Source of the DNA: Aestuariibaculum suncheonense
GTDB lineage: Bacteria > Bacteroidota > Bacteroidia > Flavobacteriales > Flavobacteriaceae
Direction: 5' to 3'
NCBI RefSeq assembly: GCF_014596935.1
Contig: NZ_JACVXC010000004.1
Location: 62,001-126,000, forward strand
Length of the DNA: 64,000 nucleotides
The first letter of the stretch is position 1, and each line of letters opens with the position of its first letter. This document shows positions 28,161 through 37,615 of the stretch, piece after piece. A model generated the notes under the pieces. It was not told the DNA's origin and searched no databases. It was given only the letters and a program-made list of their open reading frames with translations. A program made the translations under genes and the position numbers.

Positions 28161-29396
28161 CTACTGAATTAAATAATTAATAATAGTGGACTGTATATAG
28201 TAAGCTCTTACCGCTTCAATCTGATTCATTTGAAACTTTAACTGTAATTCCTGAATATCCAAAACATCATTAAAGTTAATGATGCCTGTTTCGTAACTTT
28301 TAATTAAAATACTTTCGGCATCTTTAGCTTGTTTCAAATTTTTGGTTTGTGTATTAAAACTAATACGTGCAGAAGCTCGGTCTTTTAAAGCTTTATCTAA
28401 AGTCGTTTCTAAGGCATTATAGCGTTCCTGCTTTTGATATACTATTTCCTGTTGCTGTAATTCATTTTGTTTAGTTTGCGATTTATATTTTTTATTGAAA
28501 ATAGGAATCGACACTGAAACCATTGGCATGATAATGTCATTCCCATTATCTGTAAAATCCATATCAGGACGCTTTTCAACGTTGATATAATCCAAACCAA
28601 AACCAATCATCGGGCTGCTTTCTTTTTGATTCAACAACTCCGATTGTTCTACCGAATGATAAAGTTTATCGTATTTAATCAATTCAGGATGTAATTCTAA
28701 CTGTTCTAATGAACCATCAAAATCTTCACTCGGTATTACTAAATCATCTATTACCACAACGTTATTATTACTATCGCGGTTTAACAGTTTGTTCAACTTG
28801 GTTTGTTCTGCCATATATTGCTGAACTAAAACATCTTTTAACTGCTGTAAATCGTTTTGGCGCATTTGTAATCGCAACACACTTACTGCAGAAGTTTTGC
28901 CAACTTCTACCGATGTAAGTGCCATAGTCTCGTACGTTTTTAAAAGACTTATATTTTCGGCTAATACCTGTTGCTTAGCCTTAATGGTATACAATTCGTA
29001 ATACGACTGCGAAACCGAAGCCATAAGTTTACGCTTGCCAATCGCATAATCTTCATACTTCGCATCGGCCATAGCTCCAACATAATTTTCTCTGGCCGTA
29101 ATGTTTCCAAACCAAGGCAACATTTGTTTTGCTGACAGTTTGAATTTTTGAGCTCCGGTACGGGTTTCTGGTTCACTGACAAAATATCCAAAACCAAATT
29201 CGGTATTTGGAATAACATGCACTTCATTAACCTTTTCGGAAGCGATTTGATACTGCATATCGAATTTCTGAAGCTCCGGACTATTGCTTACTGCTTCGTT
29301 TATAAGCTGATCTAAATCCTGAGCACCAGAATAAAAACTCAAGAATAAAGAACCAAGCCCCAAGAATAACTTAAAATTATTAATATATACTTTCAT
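28161..29396 (-). CDS. cusC: TolC family outer membrane efflux protein (CusC-like)
   Basis: 411 residues: signal peptide to about residue 25 (SLFLSFYSGAQ), then the two repeated long-helix halves of the outer membrane efflux family (LDQLINEAVSNSPEL; DKALKDRASARISFN) and the late GIINFNDVLDIQELQL. Slightly shorter than E. coli CusC and with no lipobox. It sits 7 bp after cusA and would form the outer channel of the copper/silver pump. Confidence 0.88.
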   Translation of the reverse strand: MKVYINNFKLFLGLGSLFLSFYSGAQDLDQLINEAVSNSPELQKFDMQYQIASEKVNEVHVIPNTEFGFGYFVSEPETRTGAQKFKLSAKQMLPWFGNITARENYVGAMADAKYEDYAIGKRKLMASVSQSYYELYTIKAKQQVLAENISLLKTYETMALTSVEVGKTSAVSVLRLQMRQNDLQQLKDVLVQQYMAEQTKLNKLLNRDSNNNVVVIDDLVIPSEDFDGSLEQLELHPELIKYDKLYHSVEQSELLNQKESSPMIGFGLDYINVEKRPDMDFTDNGNDIIMPMVSVSIPIFNKKYKSQTKQNELQQQEIVYQKQERYNALETTLDKALKDRASARISFNTQTKNLKQAKDAESILIKSYETGIINFNDVLDIQELQLKFQMNQIEAVRAYYIQSTIINYLIQ

Positions 29397-29403
29397 CTCT
29401 CTT

Positions 29404-32400
29404 TTAGTTTTTAACTTTCAACTCTGCTTTCCAACTATATAACACCGGCACAACAAACAGCGTAATTAAGGCAATTAACATGCCCCCAAAACTTGGGATG
29501 GCCATAGGAATCATAATATCACTACCTCTACCGGTTGATGTTAATACTGGTAATAACGCAAGAATAGTGGTTGCTGTCGTCATCAAACACGGTCTGATAC
29601 GTTTTTCTCCTGCTTCAACTACAGAAGCCCTGATTTCTTTTTTTGTTTCTGGTGTATTCCTATCAAATGTTTGTGTTAAATAGGTTGCCATAACCACACC
29701 GTCATCGGTAGCTATTCCAAAAAGGGCTATAAATCCGACCCAAACAGCAACACTTAGATTTATGGGATGCATTTGGAATAAATCGCGCAGGTTTTCACCA
29801 AAAAACGACATATTTAAAAACCAGCTTTGTCCGTACAACCAAATCATAATAAATCCACCAGCAAAAGCTACAGCAATACCTGAAAACACCATTAATGATG
29901 TTCCTACCGATTTAAACTGAAAATACAGAATTAAGAAAATAATCATTAAAGCCAGTGGCACCACTACCGACAAGGTTTTTTCTGCCCTCAACTGATTCTC
30001 ATAACTTCCAGTAAACTGATAACTAATACCTTTTGGCACTACCAAATCTCCAGACTCGATTTTCTCCCGAATGAGTTTCTGCGCACTTTCAACTACATTA
30101 ACCTCGGCAAACCCATCCAGTTTATCGAATAACACATAGCCTACCAAAAAGGTATCTTCACTCTTTATTACCTGCGGTCCTTGTTCGTAACGAATGGTTG
30201 CCAGTTCGCTAAGTGGCACCGGACTTCCCTTTTCAACAGGAATATACACTTGCTCTAAATCGGTTGGATTAGCACGTAACTCTCTTGGGTAACGCACCCG
30301 AACCCCATAACGTTCGCGACCTTCAACGGTTTGTGTTAACACCATACCTCCAACAGCTACTTTCAACACATTTTGTACCTGCTCAATGCTTACACCGTAT
30401 CGTGCAATTTTATCGCGATCGATATCGATTAACACATAAGGTTTTCCAACAATTCTATCTGCAAAAACAGCTTCCTGCTTAACGCCTTCGACATGTTTTA
30501 ATGCGTTTTCAAGTTCCATTCCAAAGGCTTCAATTTGTTTTAAATCCTGACCCTTCACCTTAATCCCCATAGGTGCACGCATACCTGTTTGCAACATAAC
30601 CAATCGGGTTTCGATAGGCTGAAGTTTAGGTGCTGAAGTGACGCCCGGAAGCTTTGTTGCTTTTACAATTTCGTTCCAAATATCGTCCGGAGATTGAATT
30701 TCAGGACGCCAGTTTCGGAAAAACTCGCCGTCATCATCTGGAATGAGCTGCTCTTTTGCTTTAATAGATTGCCACGCTTCTTGTTCTTCCGCTCGCAATG
30801 TCATTCCGTTTTTTAATACATAGGCACCGTCGTCATTCACTTTATAACGTTGGCGAACACCATTAGCATTCAACATGTATTCAGGTTTGTACTGAATAAT
30901 ATTTTCGTACATCGACAATGGCGCAGGGTCTAAAGCCGATTCTGTTCTACCTGCTTTTCCTACAACCGTTTCAATCTCTGGAATGTTAGCCACAGCCATA
31001 TCCAATTGCTGCAACACCCGTTTATTTTCTTCAATACCCGAATGTGGCATCGATGTTGGCATCAATAAAAACGAACCTTCGTTTAATGACGGCATGAATT
31101 CCTTCCCTGTATTTTTCATAATGAAAAAGCCAGCTACAACAATTGCTGTAGGAACCGACAAAAACAAGACTTTATTATCGAGACACCAACGCAATATTTT
31201 GGTGTAATTCATTCTAAACAGGGTAAATACACCTAGTAATCCGAAACAAATAACAGCTACGAAAATAAGATTCCAAAAAATGCTTCTATCCACCCCAAGA
31301 GGTCTCCAGTATTCAGCTAAAAGAAAAACAATAACTAATGCCGAAATAATAATATTTATCAGATTTGTTGTAAGCGAAAAGTTAAAAGAGAAAAGAGAAA
31401 AATGATACGTTTCTCTTTTAAAATATAAATTCAATAATGCTACAATAGCAAAACCGATTAACACAAACCCTAACCAAAATCCATTAACTAAGGCTATTAC
31501 TCCTAATGCAAATAATACGATGTTTAATACATAATTAAACTTCCTTTTAATATTTTTCCTTTTAAAAATGAATGCCGCAAATGGCGGAATTAAAAACAAC
31601 GCCACAATAATGGAAGCGGTCAATGCAAATGTTTTTGTGAATGCTAAAGGACGGAACAGTTTCCCTTCGGCACCTATCATGGTGAATACCGGAATAAAAC
31701 TGATGATGGTTGTCATTACCGCTGTTACAATAGCTCCTGAAACTTCGGCCGTAGCATTATATACAACTGTATTTATGGATAACCCTTCATTATTTTCATC
31801 AAGATGACGAATGATATTTTCCGAGAGAATAACCCCGACATCTACCATAGTACCAATAGCAATTGCAATACCTGACAACGCAACAATATTAGCATCAACC
31901 CCGAAGAATTTCATAGCAATAAACACCATAAGTACGGCCACAGGTAATAAGCCGGAAATAAGTATGGAAGCCCTTAGGTTAAATACCATAACTACAATAA
32001 CTAAAACTGTAATGAGTATTTCTAAAGTCAGCGCCTCATTTAAAGTACCTAAAGTTTCCTGAATAAGCTCTGAACGATCATAGAACGGAACAATAGTAAC
32101 TTGAGATATTCTGCCATCACTAAGTTCCTTAGTTGGTAAGCCTGAACTTAACTCGTTTATTTTCTCTTTTACATTATTAATAACTTCCATCGGGTTGGCT
32201 CCATATCGTGCTACCACTACACCTCCGGTAACCTCAGCACCTTCTTTGTCTAAAATACCACGACGTGCTGCCGGCCCTAAGGATACTTTGGCGACATCCT
32301 TAATTTTAATCGGAGTAAAATCTTTTGAAGTGACAACCGCTTCTTCGATATCACCAATAGACTTAACATACCCTAAACCGCGCACTAAATATTCGGCCTG

Positions 32401-33129
32401 GTTAATTTCAAGAGTTTGGGCACCAATATCCCTATTACTTTCTTTAACGGCTTTTACAATTTGCTGTAACCCAATATTGTATTGACGCATCAGTTCCGGA
32501 TTAACATCTACCTGGTATTCCTGCACATATCCTCCAATAGAAGCGACCTCAGAAACACCACTTGCTGAAGACAAAGCGTATTTCACATAGTAATCCTGAA
32601 TACTACGTAACTCCTGTAAATCCCAGCCTCCAGTAACGTTACCCTCCTGATCGCGTCCTTCAAGTGTGTACCAATATATTTGCCCTAGACCTGTGGCGTC
32701 TGGCCCTAAAGCAGGGCTAACATCTTCCGGCAACAATCCGCTTGGAAGTGCATTTAACTTCTCCAGAATACGACTTCTACTCCAGTAAAATTCGACATCT
32801 TCTTCAAAAATGATGTAAATACTTGAAAACCCAAACATAGACGAACTACGAATGGTTCTTACGCCTGGAATCCCCAATAAAGATGTAGTTAAAGGATAGG
32901 TGATTTGATCTTCGATATCCTGTGGAGAACGTCCGTCCCACTTGGTAAAAACAATCTGTTGATTTTCTCCAATATCAGGAATGGCATCTACCGCAACAGG
33001 ATTATTTGGAAGGAATCCTGTATCCCAATTGAAAGGCGCATTTACAGTTCCCCAACCTATGAATAAAACGAGTAACAGAACAGCGACCAATTTATTTTCT
33101 ATTAAAAACTTTATGCTTTTATTTAGCAT
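29404..33129 (-). CDS. cusA: CusA/CzcA family heavy-metal RND efflux pump
   Basis: 1241 residues, longer than the roughly 1040 of E. coli CusA. RND hallmarks: N-terminal helix, two large periplasmic loops, central helices with IAIGTMVDVGVILSENI, and IATDDGVVMATYLTQTF. Extra length comes partly from about 100 added residues near 525-630 holding additional hydrophobic segments between the helix blocks, including a Phe-rich stretch (YHFSLFSF), and from a long second periplasmic loop. It is the inner-membrane engine of the copper/silver export system, driven by protons. The first gene of the close-packed run, with a 119-bp gap to the HYC_CC_PP gene. Confidence 0.94.
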   Translation of the reverse strand: MLNKSIKFLIENKLVAVLLLVLFIGWGTVNAPFNWDTGFLPNNPVAVDAIPDIGENQQIVFTKWDGRSPQDIEDQITYPLTTSLLGIPGVRTIRSSSMFGFSSIYIIFEEDVEFYWSRSRILEKLNALPSGLLPEDVSPALGPDATGLGQIYWYTLEGRDQEGNVTGGWDLQELRSIQDYYVKYALSSASGVSEVASIGGYVQEYQVDVNPELMRQYNIGLQQIVKAVKESNRDIGAQTLEINQAEYLVRGLGYVKSIGDIEEAVVTSKDFTPIKIKDVAKVSLGPAARRGILDKEGAEVTGGVVVARYGANPMEVINNVKEKINELSSGLPTKELSDGRISQVTIVPFYDRSELIQETLGTLNEALTLEILITVLVIVVMVFNLRASILISGLLPVAVLMVFIAMKFFGVDANIVALSGIAIAIGTMVDVGVILSENIIRHLDENNEGLSINTVVYNATAEVSGAIVTAVMTTIISFIPVFTMIGAEGKLFRPLAFTKTFALTASIIVALFLIPPFAAFIFKRKNIKRKFNYVLNIVLFALGVIALVNGFWLGFVLIGFAIVALLNLYFKRETYHFSLFSFNFSLTTNLINIIISALVIVFLLAEYWRPLGVDRSIFWNLIFVAVICFGLLGVFTLFRMNYTKILRWCLDNKVLFLSVPTAIVVAGFFIMKNTGKEFMPSLNEGSFLLMPTSMPHSGIEENKRVLQQLDMAVANIPEIETVVGKAGRTESALDPAPLSMYENIIQYKPEYMLNANGVRQRYKVNDDGAYVLKNGMTLRAEEQEAWQSIKAKEQLIPDDDGEFFRNWRPEIQSPDDIWNEIVKATKLPGVTSAPKLQPIETRLVMLQTGMRAPMGIKVKGQDLKQIEAFGMELENALKHVEGVKQEAVFADRIVGKPYVLIDIDRDKIARYGVSIEQVQNVLKVAVGGMVLTQTVEGRERYGVRVRYPRELRANPTDLEQVYIPVEKGSPVPLSELATIRYEQGPQVIKSEDTFLVGYVLFDKLDGFAEVNVVESAQKLIREKIESGDLVVPKGISYQFTGSYENQLRAEKTLSVVVPLALMIIFLILYFQFKSVGTSLMVFSGIAVAFAGGFIMIWLYGQSWFLNMSFFGENLRDLFQMHPINLSVAVWVGFIALFGIATDDGVVMATYLTQTFDRNTPETKKEIRASVVEAGEKRIRPCLMTTATTILALLPVLTSTGRGSDIMIPMAIPSFGGMLIALITLFVVPVLYSWKAELKVKN

Positions 33130-33248
33130 GGTTTTGAAATTTTAGTAATTAAAACATTGTATACGATAAATTAAGAGCAATCTTAAAAAAATGCTCTAAA
33201 CACAACGAGGTCACAACACCATTAGGTATTATAACCGTTTTACTAAAA

Positions 33249-33662
33249 TCAAATTAAATAGGTCTCGACCAGTTTGTAGATTTGCCTGCTTACGAGTGGT
33301 GGCTTATAAGCTATGTAAGATTTATCAAGTTGTTGTTCACCTTCAAAAAGACTTATGAAGGTGTAGACAAAAGAAGCAACAAATAATTGCTGATTAAATG
33401 ATGTCTTTTCAAAAGACTGTTGTAATTCATCCTGCCCTTCAACAACCAACTGTTTATCATCACAACAATTTTTCTTTGAAATCGTGCAAACCTCTGTAGA
33501 AGGCGCAACCATTTCCATCCCACAACCTTTGGCTTCATGAAATACGGCCATTTCAACCAAGGTATCGCCACAATAATGCATATTCAAAGTAAACGACATC
33601 GTAGTAAATAACACTACAAATGCCATTGAGATTGCCATTATTTTAAGAAATACACCTTTCAT
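33249..33662 (-). CDS. HYC_CC_PP family protein
   Basis: 137 residues with an N-terminal signal/anchor segment (MAISMAFVVLFTTMSF). The three motifs that name the family are present: HYCGD at about 31, NCCDD at about 67 and YKPPL near 120. Members are small Bacteroidota proteins commonly found beside heavy-metal efflux genes; the Cys, His and Met residues suggest metal binding (inference). It precedes cusA in the same direction and is probably part of the copper response. Confidence 0.85.
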   Translation of the reverse strand: MKGVFLKIMAISMAFVVLFTTMSFTLNMHYCGDTLVEMAVFHEAKGCGMEMVAPSTEVCTISKKNCCDDKQLVVEGQDELQQSFEKTSFNQQLFVASFVYTFISLFEGEQQLDKSYIAYKPPLVSRQIYKLVETYLI

Positions 33663-33758
33663 GATGAAACAAAGTTACAAAATTTTAATTATGAGCAATC
33701 TATTTAACAGAAGTTTAGATTTTAAATTATGCTAGAATTCAAAACCTATTGCTTAAAA

Positions 33759-33785
33759 AAAAGGTTCCTGAAACAGGAACCTTTT
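33759..33785 (-). terminator. Rho-independent terminator after the GH20 gene
   Basis: A perfect 12-bp stem, 33759-33770 with 33774-33785, loop AAA, followed on the minus strand by a T-run (plus-strand A-run at 33755-33762). It begins 4 bp past the GH20 stop. Confidence 0.9.
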
Positions 33786-33788
33786 AAA

Positions 33789-35492
33789 TTATTCTGGATT
33801 TTCATCGGCTAAACTATGCTTAGCATAATTTAAATTCATGGCTTTATAACGTTCAATTAAATTTGGAAGTCTTAGCTTAAAATCCTCCCAGTCACGTTGC
33901 TCTTGAGCAGACCAAACCACTTCACTCAAAGCGGTCATTCGTGGTAAAATCATATACTCTACATAATCGGTAGTTTCCATATATTCAGTCCACACATTGC
34001 CTTGAGCTCCTAATATATACTGTTTTTCTTCAGCTGTTAATTCTTCCGGCTCTGGATTATATGAATATACTTTTTCAACCGTTGTAAATCCACCAATCGC
34101 TAAAGGTTCATTTGCTTTATCTTTTGATTGATAATGATCAAAATAACAATGAGATCCTGGAGTCATAATCACATCATGGTGCTGTTTTGCAGCCTCAATA
34201 CCTCCTTTAGTGCCTCGCCAAGACATTACCGTTGCATTAGGAGCTAAACCTCCTTCTAAAATTTCGTCCCAACCAATAATTTGTTTGCCTTTGGCATTTA
34301 CAAATTTTTCGATACGCTGAATAAAATAGCTTTGCAATTCATGTTCATCATGCAAGCCTAAATCTTTTATTTTATTTTGACAGTTTGGACAACGTTTCCA
34401 ATTGTCTTTCGGACACTCGTCGCCACCAATATGAATATATTTTGAAGGAAACAACGGCAGTACTTCAGTTAATACATCTTCTAAAAACTTAAATGTATTT
34501 TCTTTGCCAGCACAGTACACATCTCCGGTAACTCCCCAGGTTTCATAAACCACTTTAGCGGTTCCGTTGGCTTGAAGTTCTTTACTTTTTTCAGACATAG
34601 GACTTTTCCCTAAATCTGTTGGTTCTTCAGGAAAACAACTCAATTCCGGATACGCTGCAATAGCTGCAGCACTATGTCCTGGCAATTCTATTTCAGGAAC
34701 TACTGTAACATGTTTACTCGCTGCATATGTAACCACTTCCTTTATTTCTTCCTGTGTATAAAAGCCTCCATATTCTTTTTGGTCGTTTGTTGTACCCGGA
34801 TGATGCCCTATAATCGTTCCGTTTCTGTAAGCTCCAATTTCAGTAAGTTTAGGGTATTTTTTTATTTCAATTCTCCAACCTTGATCTTCAGTTAAATGCC
34901 AGTGAAACGTGTTCATTTTATGCATCGCGATTAAATCGATGTATTGTTTAATGAAACTTACCGGAAAGAAATGACGACCAACATCGAGATGCATACCTCG
35001 GTAAACAAAACGCGGCTCATCTTTAATAACAACAGCAGGAATTGTAAAATTACTCCCTATTTTAGTCGCTTTTACAATATCAGACGGCATCAACTGTTTT
35101 AAAGTTTGAATACCATAAAATACACCTGTACTGGTTTTTCCTGAAATTACAATCTGATTGTTATCAACGGTTAATTCGTAACCTTCGTTATTTTCAATGT
35201 TTTCATCTAGCTTTAAAATGATGTCGCCACTGTTTACTTTTGCCTCTAATTTTAATGTTTTCCCTAAAGCTGCTCCTAAAAGCTCTGAAAGATACTTAGC
35301 TTCCTGCTGAAGTGTTTCATCACAGGTTATTTTTGTTTTCTTATCGACTTTAAACGCACCATTTAAAATTTCCTGATACGCTGGTTTTGGAATGATTTGA
35401 TAATCACTTGTTTTATTAGAATTTTGTCCATTAAGACTAGTGAAAAACGTTAAAAAAACGAGTAAAATAGGTACTGTAAATTGAAGCTTCAT
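33789..35492 (-). CDS. GH20 beta-N-acetylhexosaminidase
   Basis: About 567 residues from ATG 35490-35492, which gives MKLQFTVPILLVFLTFF and a normal signal peptide; the open frame runs upstream to 35684 but that part is unlike any leader. An N-terminal GH20b domain (about 30-155) precedes the catalytic barrel, with RGMHLDVGRHFFP, HLTEDQGWRIEI, and the Asp-Glu pair in IHIGGDECPK that performs substrate-assisted cleavage. It removes terminal GlcNAc or GalNAc. It stands alone between two terminators, not within either Sus locus. Confidence 0.93.
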   Translation of the reverse strand: MKLQFTVPILLVFLTFFTSLNGQNSNKTSDYQIIPKPAYQEILNGAFKVDKKTKITCDETLQQEAKYLSELLGAALGKTLKLEAKVNSGDIILKLDENIENNEGYELTVDNNQIVISGKTSTGVFYGIQTLKQLMPSDIVKATKIGSNFTIPAVVIKDEPRFVYRGMHLDVGRHFFPVSFIKQYIDLIAMHKMNTFHWHLTEDQGWRIEIKKYPKLTEIGAYRNGTIIGHHPGTTNDQKEYGGFYTQEEIKEVVTYAASKHVTVVPEIELPGHSAAAIAAYPELSCFPEEPTDLGKSPMSEKSKELQANGTAKVVYETWGVTGDVYCAGKENTFKFLEDVLTEVLPLFPSKYIHIGGDECPKDNWKRCPNCQNKIKDLGLHDEHELQSYFIQRIEKFVNAKGKQIIGWDEILEGGLAPNATVMSWRGTKGGIEAAKQHHDVIMTPGSHCYFDHYQSKDKANEPLAIGGFTTVEKVYSYNPEPEELTAEEKQYILGAQGNVWTEYMETTDYVEYMILPRMTALSEVVWSAQEQRDWEDFKLRLPNLIERYKAMNLNYAKHSLADENPE

Positions 35493-35650
35493 CTTTAATA
35501 TTTTAATTTGCTCTGCAAGATATTTTAATACTTCGATTTTCAAAAAAAGTTTAGACGGAAGTAAGGATTTTATTAATGAACAACATATTTTCACTAAAAT
35601 TGACCATAAAACACTGCAAACGAATTGCTTTAAACTTAAATAGTCATTAA

Positions 35651-35680
35651 AAAAGGCTTTCAAATTCATGAAAGCCTTAA
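35651..35680 (-). terminator. Rho-independent terminator after the 35697 gene
   Basis: A 9-bp stem AAGGCTTTC (35653-35661) with GAAAGCCTT (35670-35678), 8-nt loop, and T residues downstream on the minus strand. It separates the small helical gene from the GH20 gene. Confidence 0.8.
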
Positions 35681-35696
35681 ACAACTAATTACGCCA

Positions 35697-36134
35697 CTAT
35701 AGCAAACGTTTTTGCTTGCCTTCTTTTATGACGCCTTTTATAAGTATAAACAACTCTTTTTTCAGGTCTTTATACTCATCTAAAAAGGCATTTATTTTTA
35801 ATATCAGGTCACGATGTTCATCTCTATAGGCTTGTTCTTCCTCATATTGATCTAATCCATCAACCATTATTTCCAATCCGTTTTCATGATGTTTCACAGC
35901 TTCTATCAAAGCAATAATGTCGTCATGAGTTTTACTGATTTGCTCAGACATTTTTTTAGCATCTTCAAAATGTTCAGAGTCAATTAACTGAAGAGTATAC
36001 GACTTAATTAAATCATTAAAAAACAACTGTTCATCTTTGGCAAATTCTAATTCAGATAGCCATTTAAGTGAACTTTCATGCATGTTTTCGGAGTTTAGCC
36101 ATACTCTGTACCCTTTTACTTCTTGTGTTTTCAT
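35697..36134 (-). CDS. Helical cytoplasmic protein of unknown function
   Basis: 145 residues, no signal peptide, no Cys, very rich in Glu, Lys, Asp and Leu. The sequence from about 15 to 140 reads as three or four long amphipathic helices with coiled-coil character (AKKMSEQISKTHDDIIALIEA; LILKINAFLDEYKDLKKEL). I do not recognise the family. It is 92 bp downstream of the beta-CASP gene in the same direction, so it may share that transcript. Confidence 0.65.
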   Translation of the reverse strand: MKTQEVKGYRVWLNSENMHESSLKWLSELEFAKDEQLFFNDLIKSYTLQLIDSEHFEDAKKMSEQISKTHDDIIALIEAVKHHENGLEIMVDGLDQYEEEQAYRDEHRDLILKINAFLDEYKDLKKELFILIKGVIKEGKQKRLL

Positions 36135-36226
36135 CGTTAATATGGTTTTAATATTTGGCTTATTAACATTTTAGTTTAATTACTATTCAAAAGTTTTAAA
36201 ACTTAGGTCTTCATTTCATCTTCATA

Positions 36227-37615
36227 TTACAATTTAATATGCTCTACATCGAACAACTTAGGAATGGTAGCATTCCACCCGTAAGTATTCTTAATTTTTA
36301 ATCGAAAGGCATCTAAGGCATTAGGTTCTCCATGAATTAAATACACTTTTTCAGGCACATTCATAATGTTGTTCATCCAATCTAATAATTCATATTGATC
36401 GGCATGGGCAGACAAACTTTCAATACTTTTCACCTTAGCCTTTACCGGATAATATTTTCCGTAAAACCGAATTTCATGCGCGCTTTCTTTTAATAAACGT
36501 CCGCGAGTGCCTTCCGCCTGAAACCCAACCAATAAAATGGTTGTAGACCGCTGATCGATTAATTGCTGTAAATACGTGAGCACACGACCTCCAGTGACCA
36601 TACCACTACCCGCGATGATAATTTTAGAACGGTTATCGTCAATGGTTTCCCAGGTTTCTTTATACGATTGAATAATATTTACATGATGACACATGGCATC
36701 GTATTCCGCATCGGATAATTTATGCCAATTGGTATATTGTTTAAACACCTTAAGAACATTAGTTCCCATTGGGCTATCGACAAAAATGGGGATGTTGGGT
36801 ATTTTGTTTTGCTGATATAGTTTCCAAAGAATGAATATTAAGGTTTGTAAACGCTCGACGGCAAAGCTTGGAATGATTAAATTACCTTGATTATGAATGG
36901 TATCGTTTATGATCTCGGCTAACTCAATTTCAACATCGGTTTTTGGATGGAGTTTATCGCCATAAGTACTTTCAATAAACAAAAAATCGGCCCATTCCGG
37001 TTTTTTAGGACTTTCTAATAAATAATCGTGAATACGACCAACATCGCCAGAAAAAACAAAACGCTTGCCACTAATATCAATTTCTATAAAAGTAGATCCC
37101 AGAATATGACCGTTACATTGAAAACGATAGGATATGTTATCAGATAGAAAAATCCATTTGTTTGGCATGTCTACCTGAAATTTTCTGATAATGCGCTCTA
37201 CATCCTGTTTGTTATAAAAAGGAAGTGCAGGATAATGCTTGGTATAATTTTCTTTATTGGCCTTTTCGGCATCTTCTTCATGAATTTTAGCACTATCTAA
37301 CAACACAATTTCAGCAATAGACAACGTCGGTGCCGTACCTATAATTTTTCCTTGAAAACCTTGTTTTAACAACCTTGGCAAATACCCCACATGATCGAAA
37401 TGGCCATGGGTTAGCAAAATCACATCCACAGCACTGACATCTATAGGTAAATCGTCCCAGTTTTGTAATCTCAGTTCCTTCAGACCTTGAAACATGCCAC
37501 AGTCCACTAAAATATTTTTCTCTGAAGTTTCAATAAAAAACTTAGATCCTGTAACCGTACCTGAAGCTCCTAAAAACGTTATTTTAACGGAATCGTCCAT
37601 GATTAATGATGACAT
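36227..37615 (-). CDS. Beta-CASP family metallo-beta-lactamase-fold RNase-like protein
   Basis: 462 residues. Zinc motif HGHFDHVG at about 70 and the further metallo-beta-lactamase ligands HILGST and FSGDVGR; the inserted beta-CASP region spans about 215-385 (FIESTYGDKLH; AGSGMVTGGRVL; LVGFQAEGTRGR), closed by HADQ and HGEPNALDAF. Homologues of this length (YSH1/CPSF-like bacterial proteins) are expected to cut or trim RNA. Starts at 37615 or 37600 both work; the first overlaps the preceding nuclease gene by 13 bp, so the two are translationally coupled. Confidence 0.88.
   Translation of the reverse strand: MSSLIMDDSVKITFLGASGTVTGSKFFIETSEKNILVDCGMFQGLKELRLQNWDDLPIDVSAVDVILLTHGHFDHVGYLPRLLKQGFQGKIIGTAPTLSIAEIVLLDSAKIHEEDAEKANKENYTKHYPALPFYNKQDVERIIRKFQVDMPNKWIFLSDNISYRFQCNGHILGSTFIEIDISGKRFVFSGDVGRIHDYLLESPKKPEWADFLFIESTYGDKLHPKTDVEIELAEIINDTIHNQGNLIIPSFAVERLQTLIFILWKLYQQNKIPNIPIFVDSPMGTNVLKVFKQYTNWHKLSDAEYDAMCHHVNIIQSYKETWETIDDNRSKIIIAGSGMVTGGRVLTYLQQLIDQRSTTILLVGFQAEGTRGRLLKESAHEIRFYGKYYPVKAKVKSIESLSAHADQYELLDWMNNIMNVPEKVYLIHGEPNALDAFRLKIKNTYGWNATIPKLFDVEHIKL

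Noticed and set aside
33789-35492. GH20 as a member of the fucose PUL
   Set aside because: It is about 8 kb from the PUL, separated by unrelated genes, and is bounded by terminators.
35493-35684. Upstream extension of the GH20 gene
   Set aside because: Adds 64 residues before a normal signal peptide, and the extension crosses the terminator of the upstream gene.
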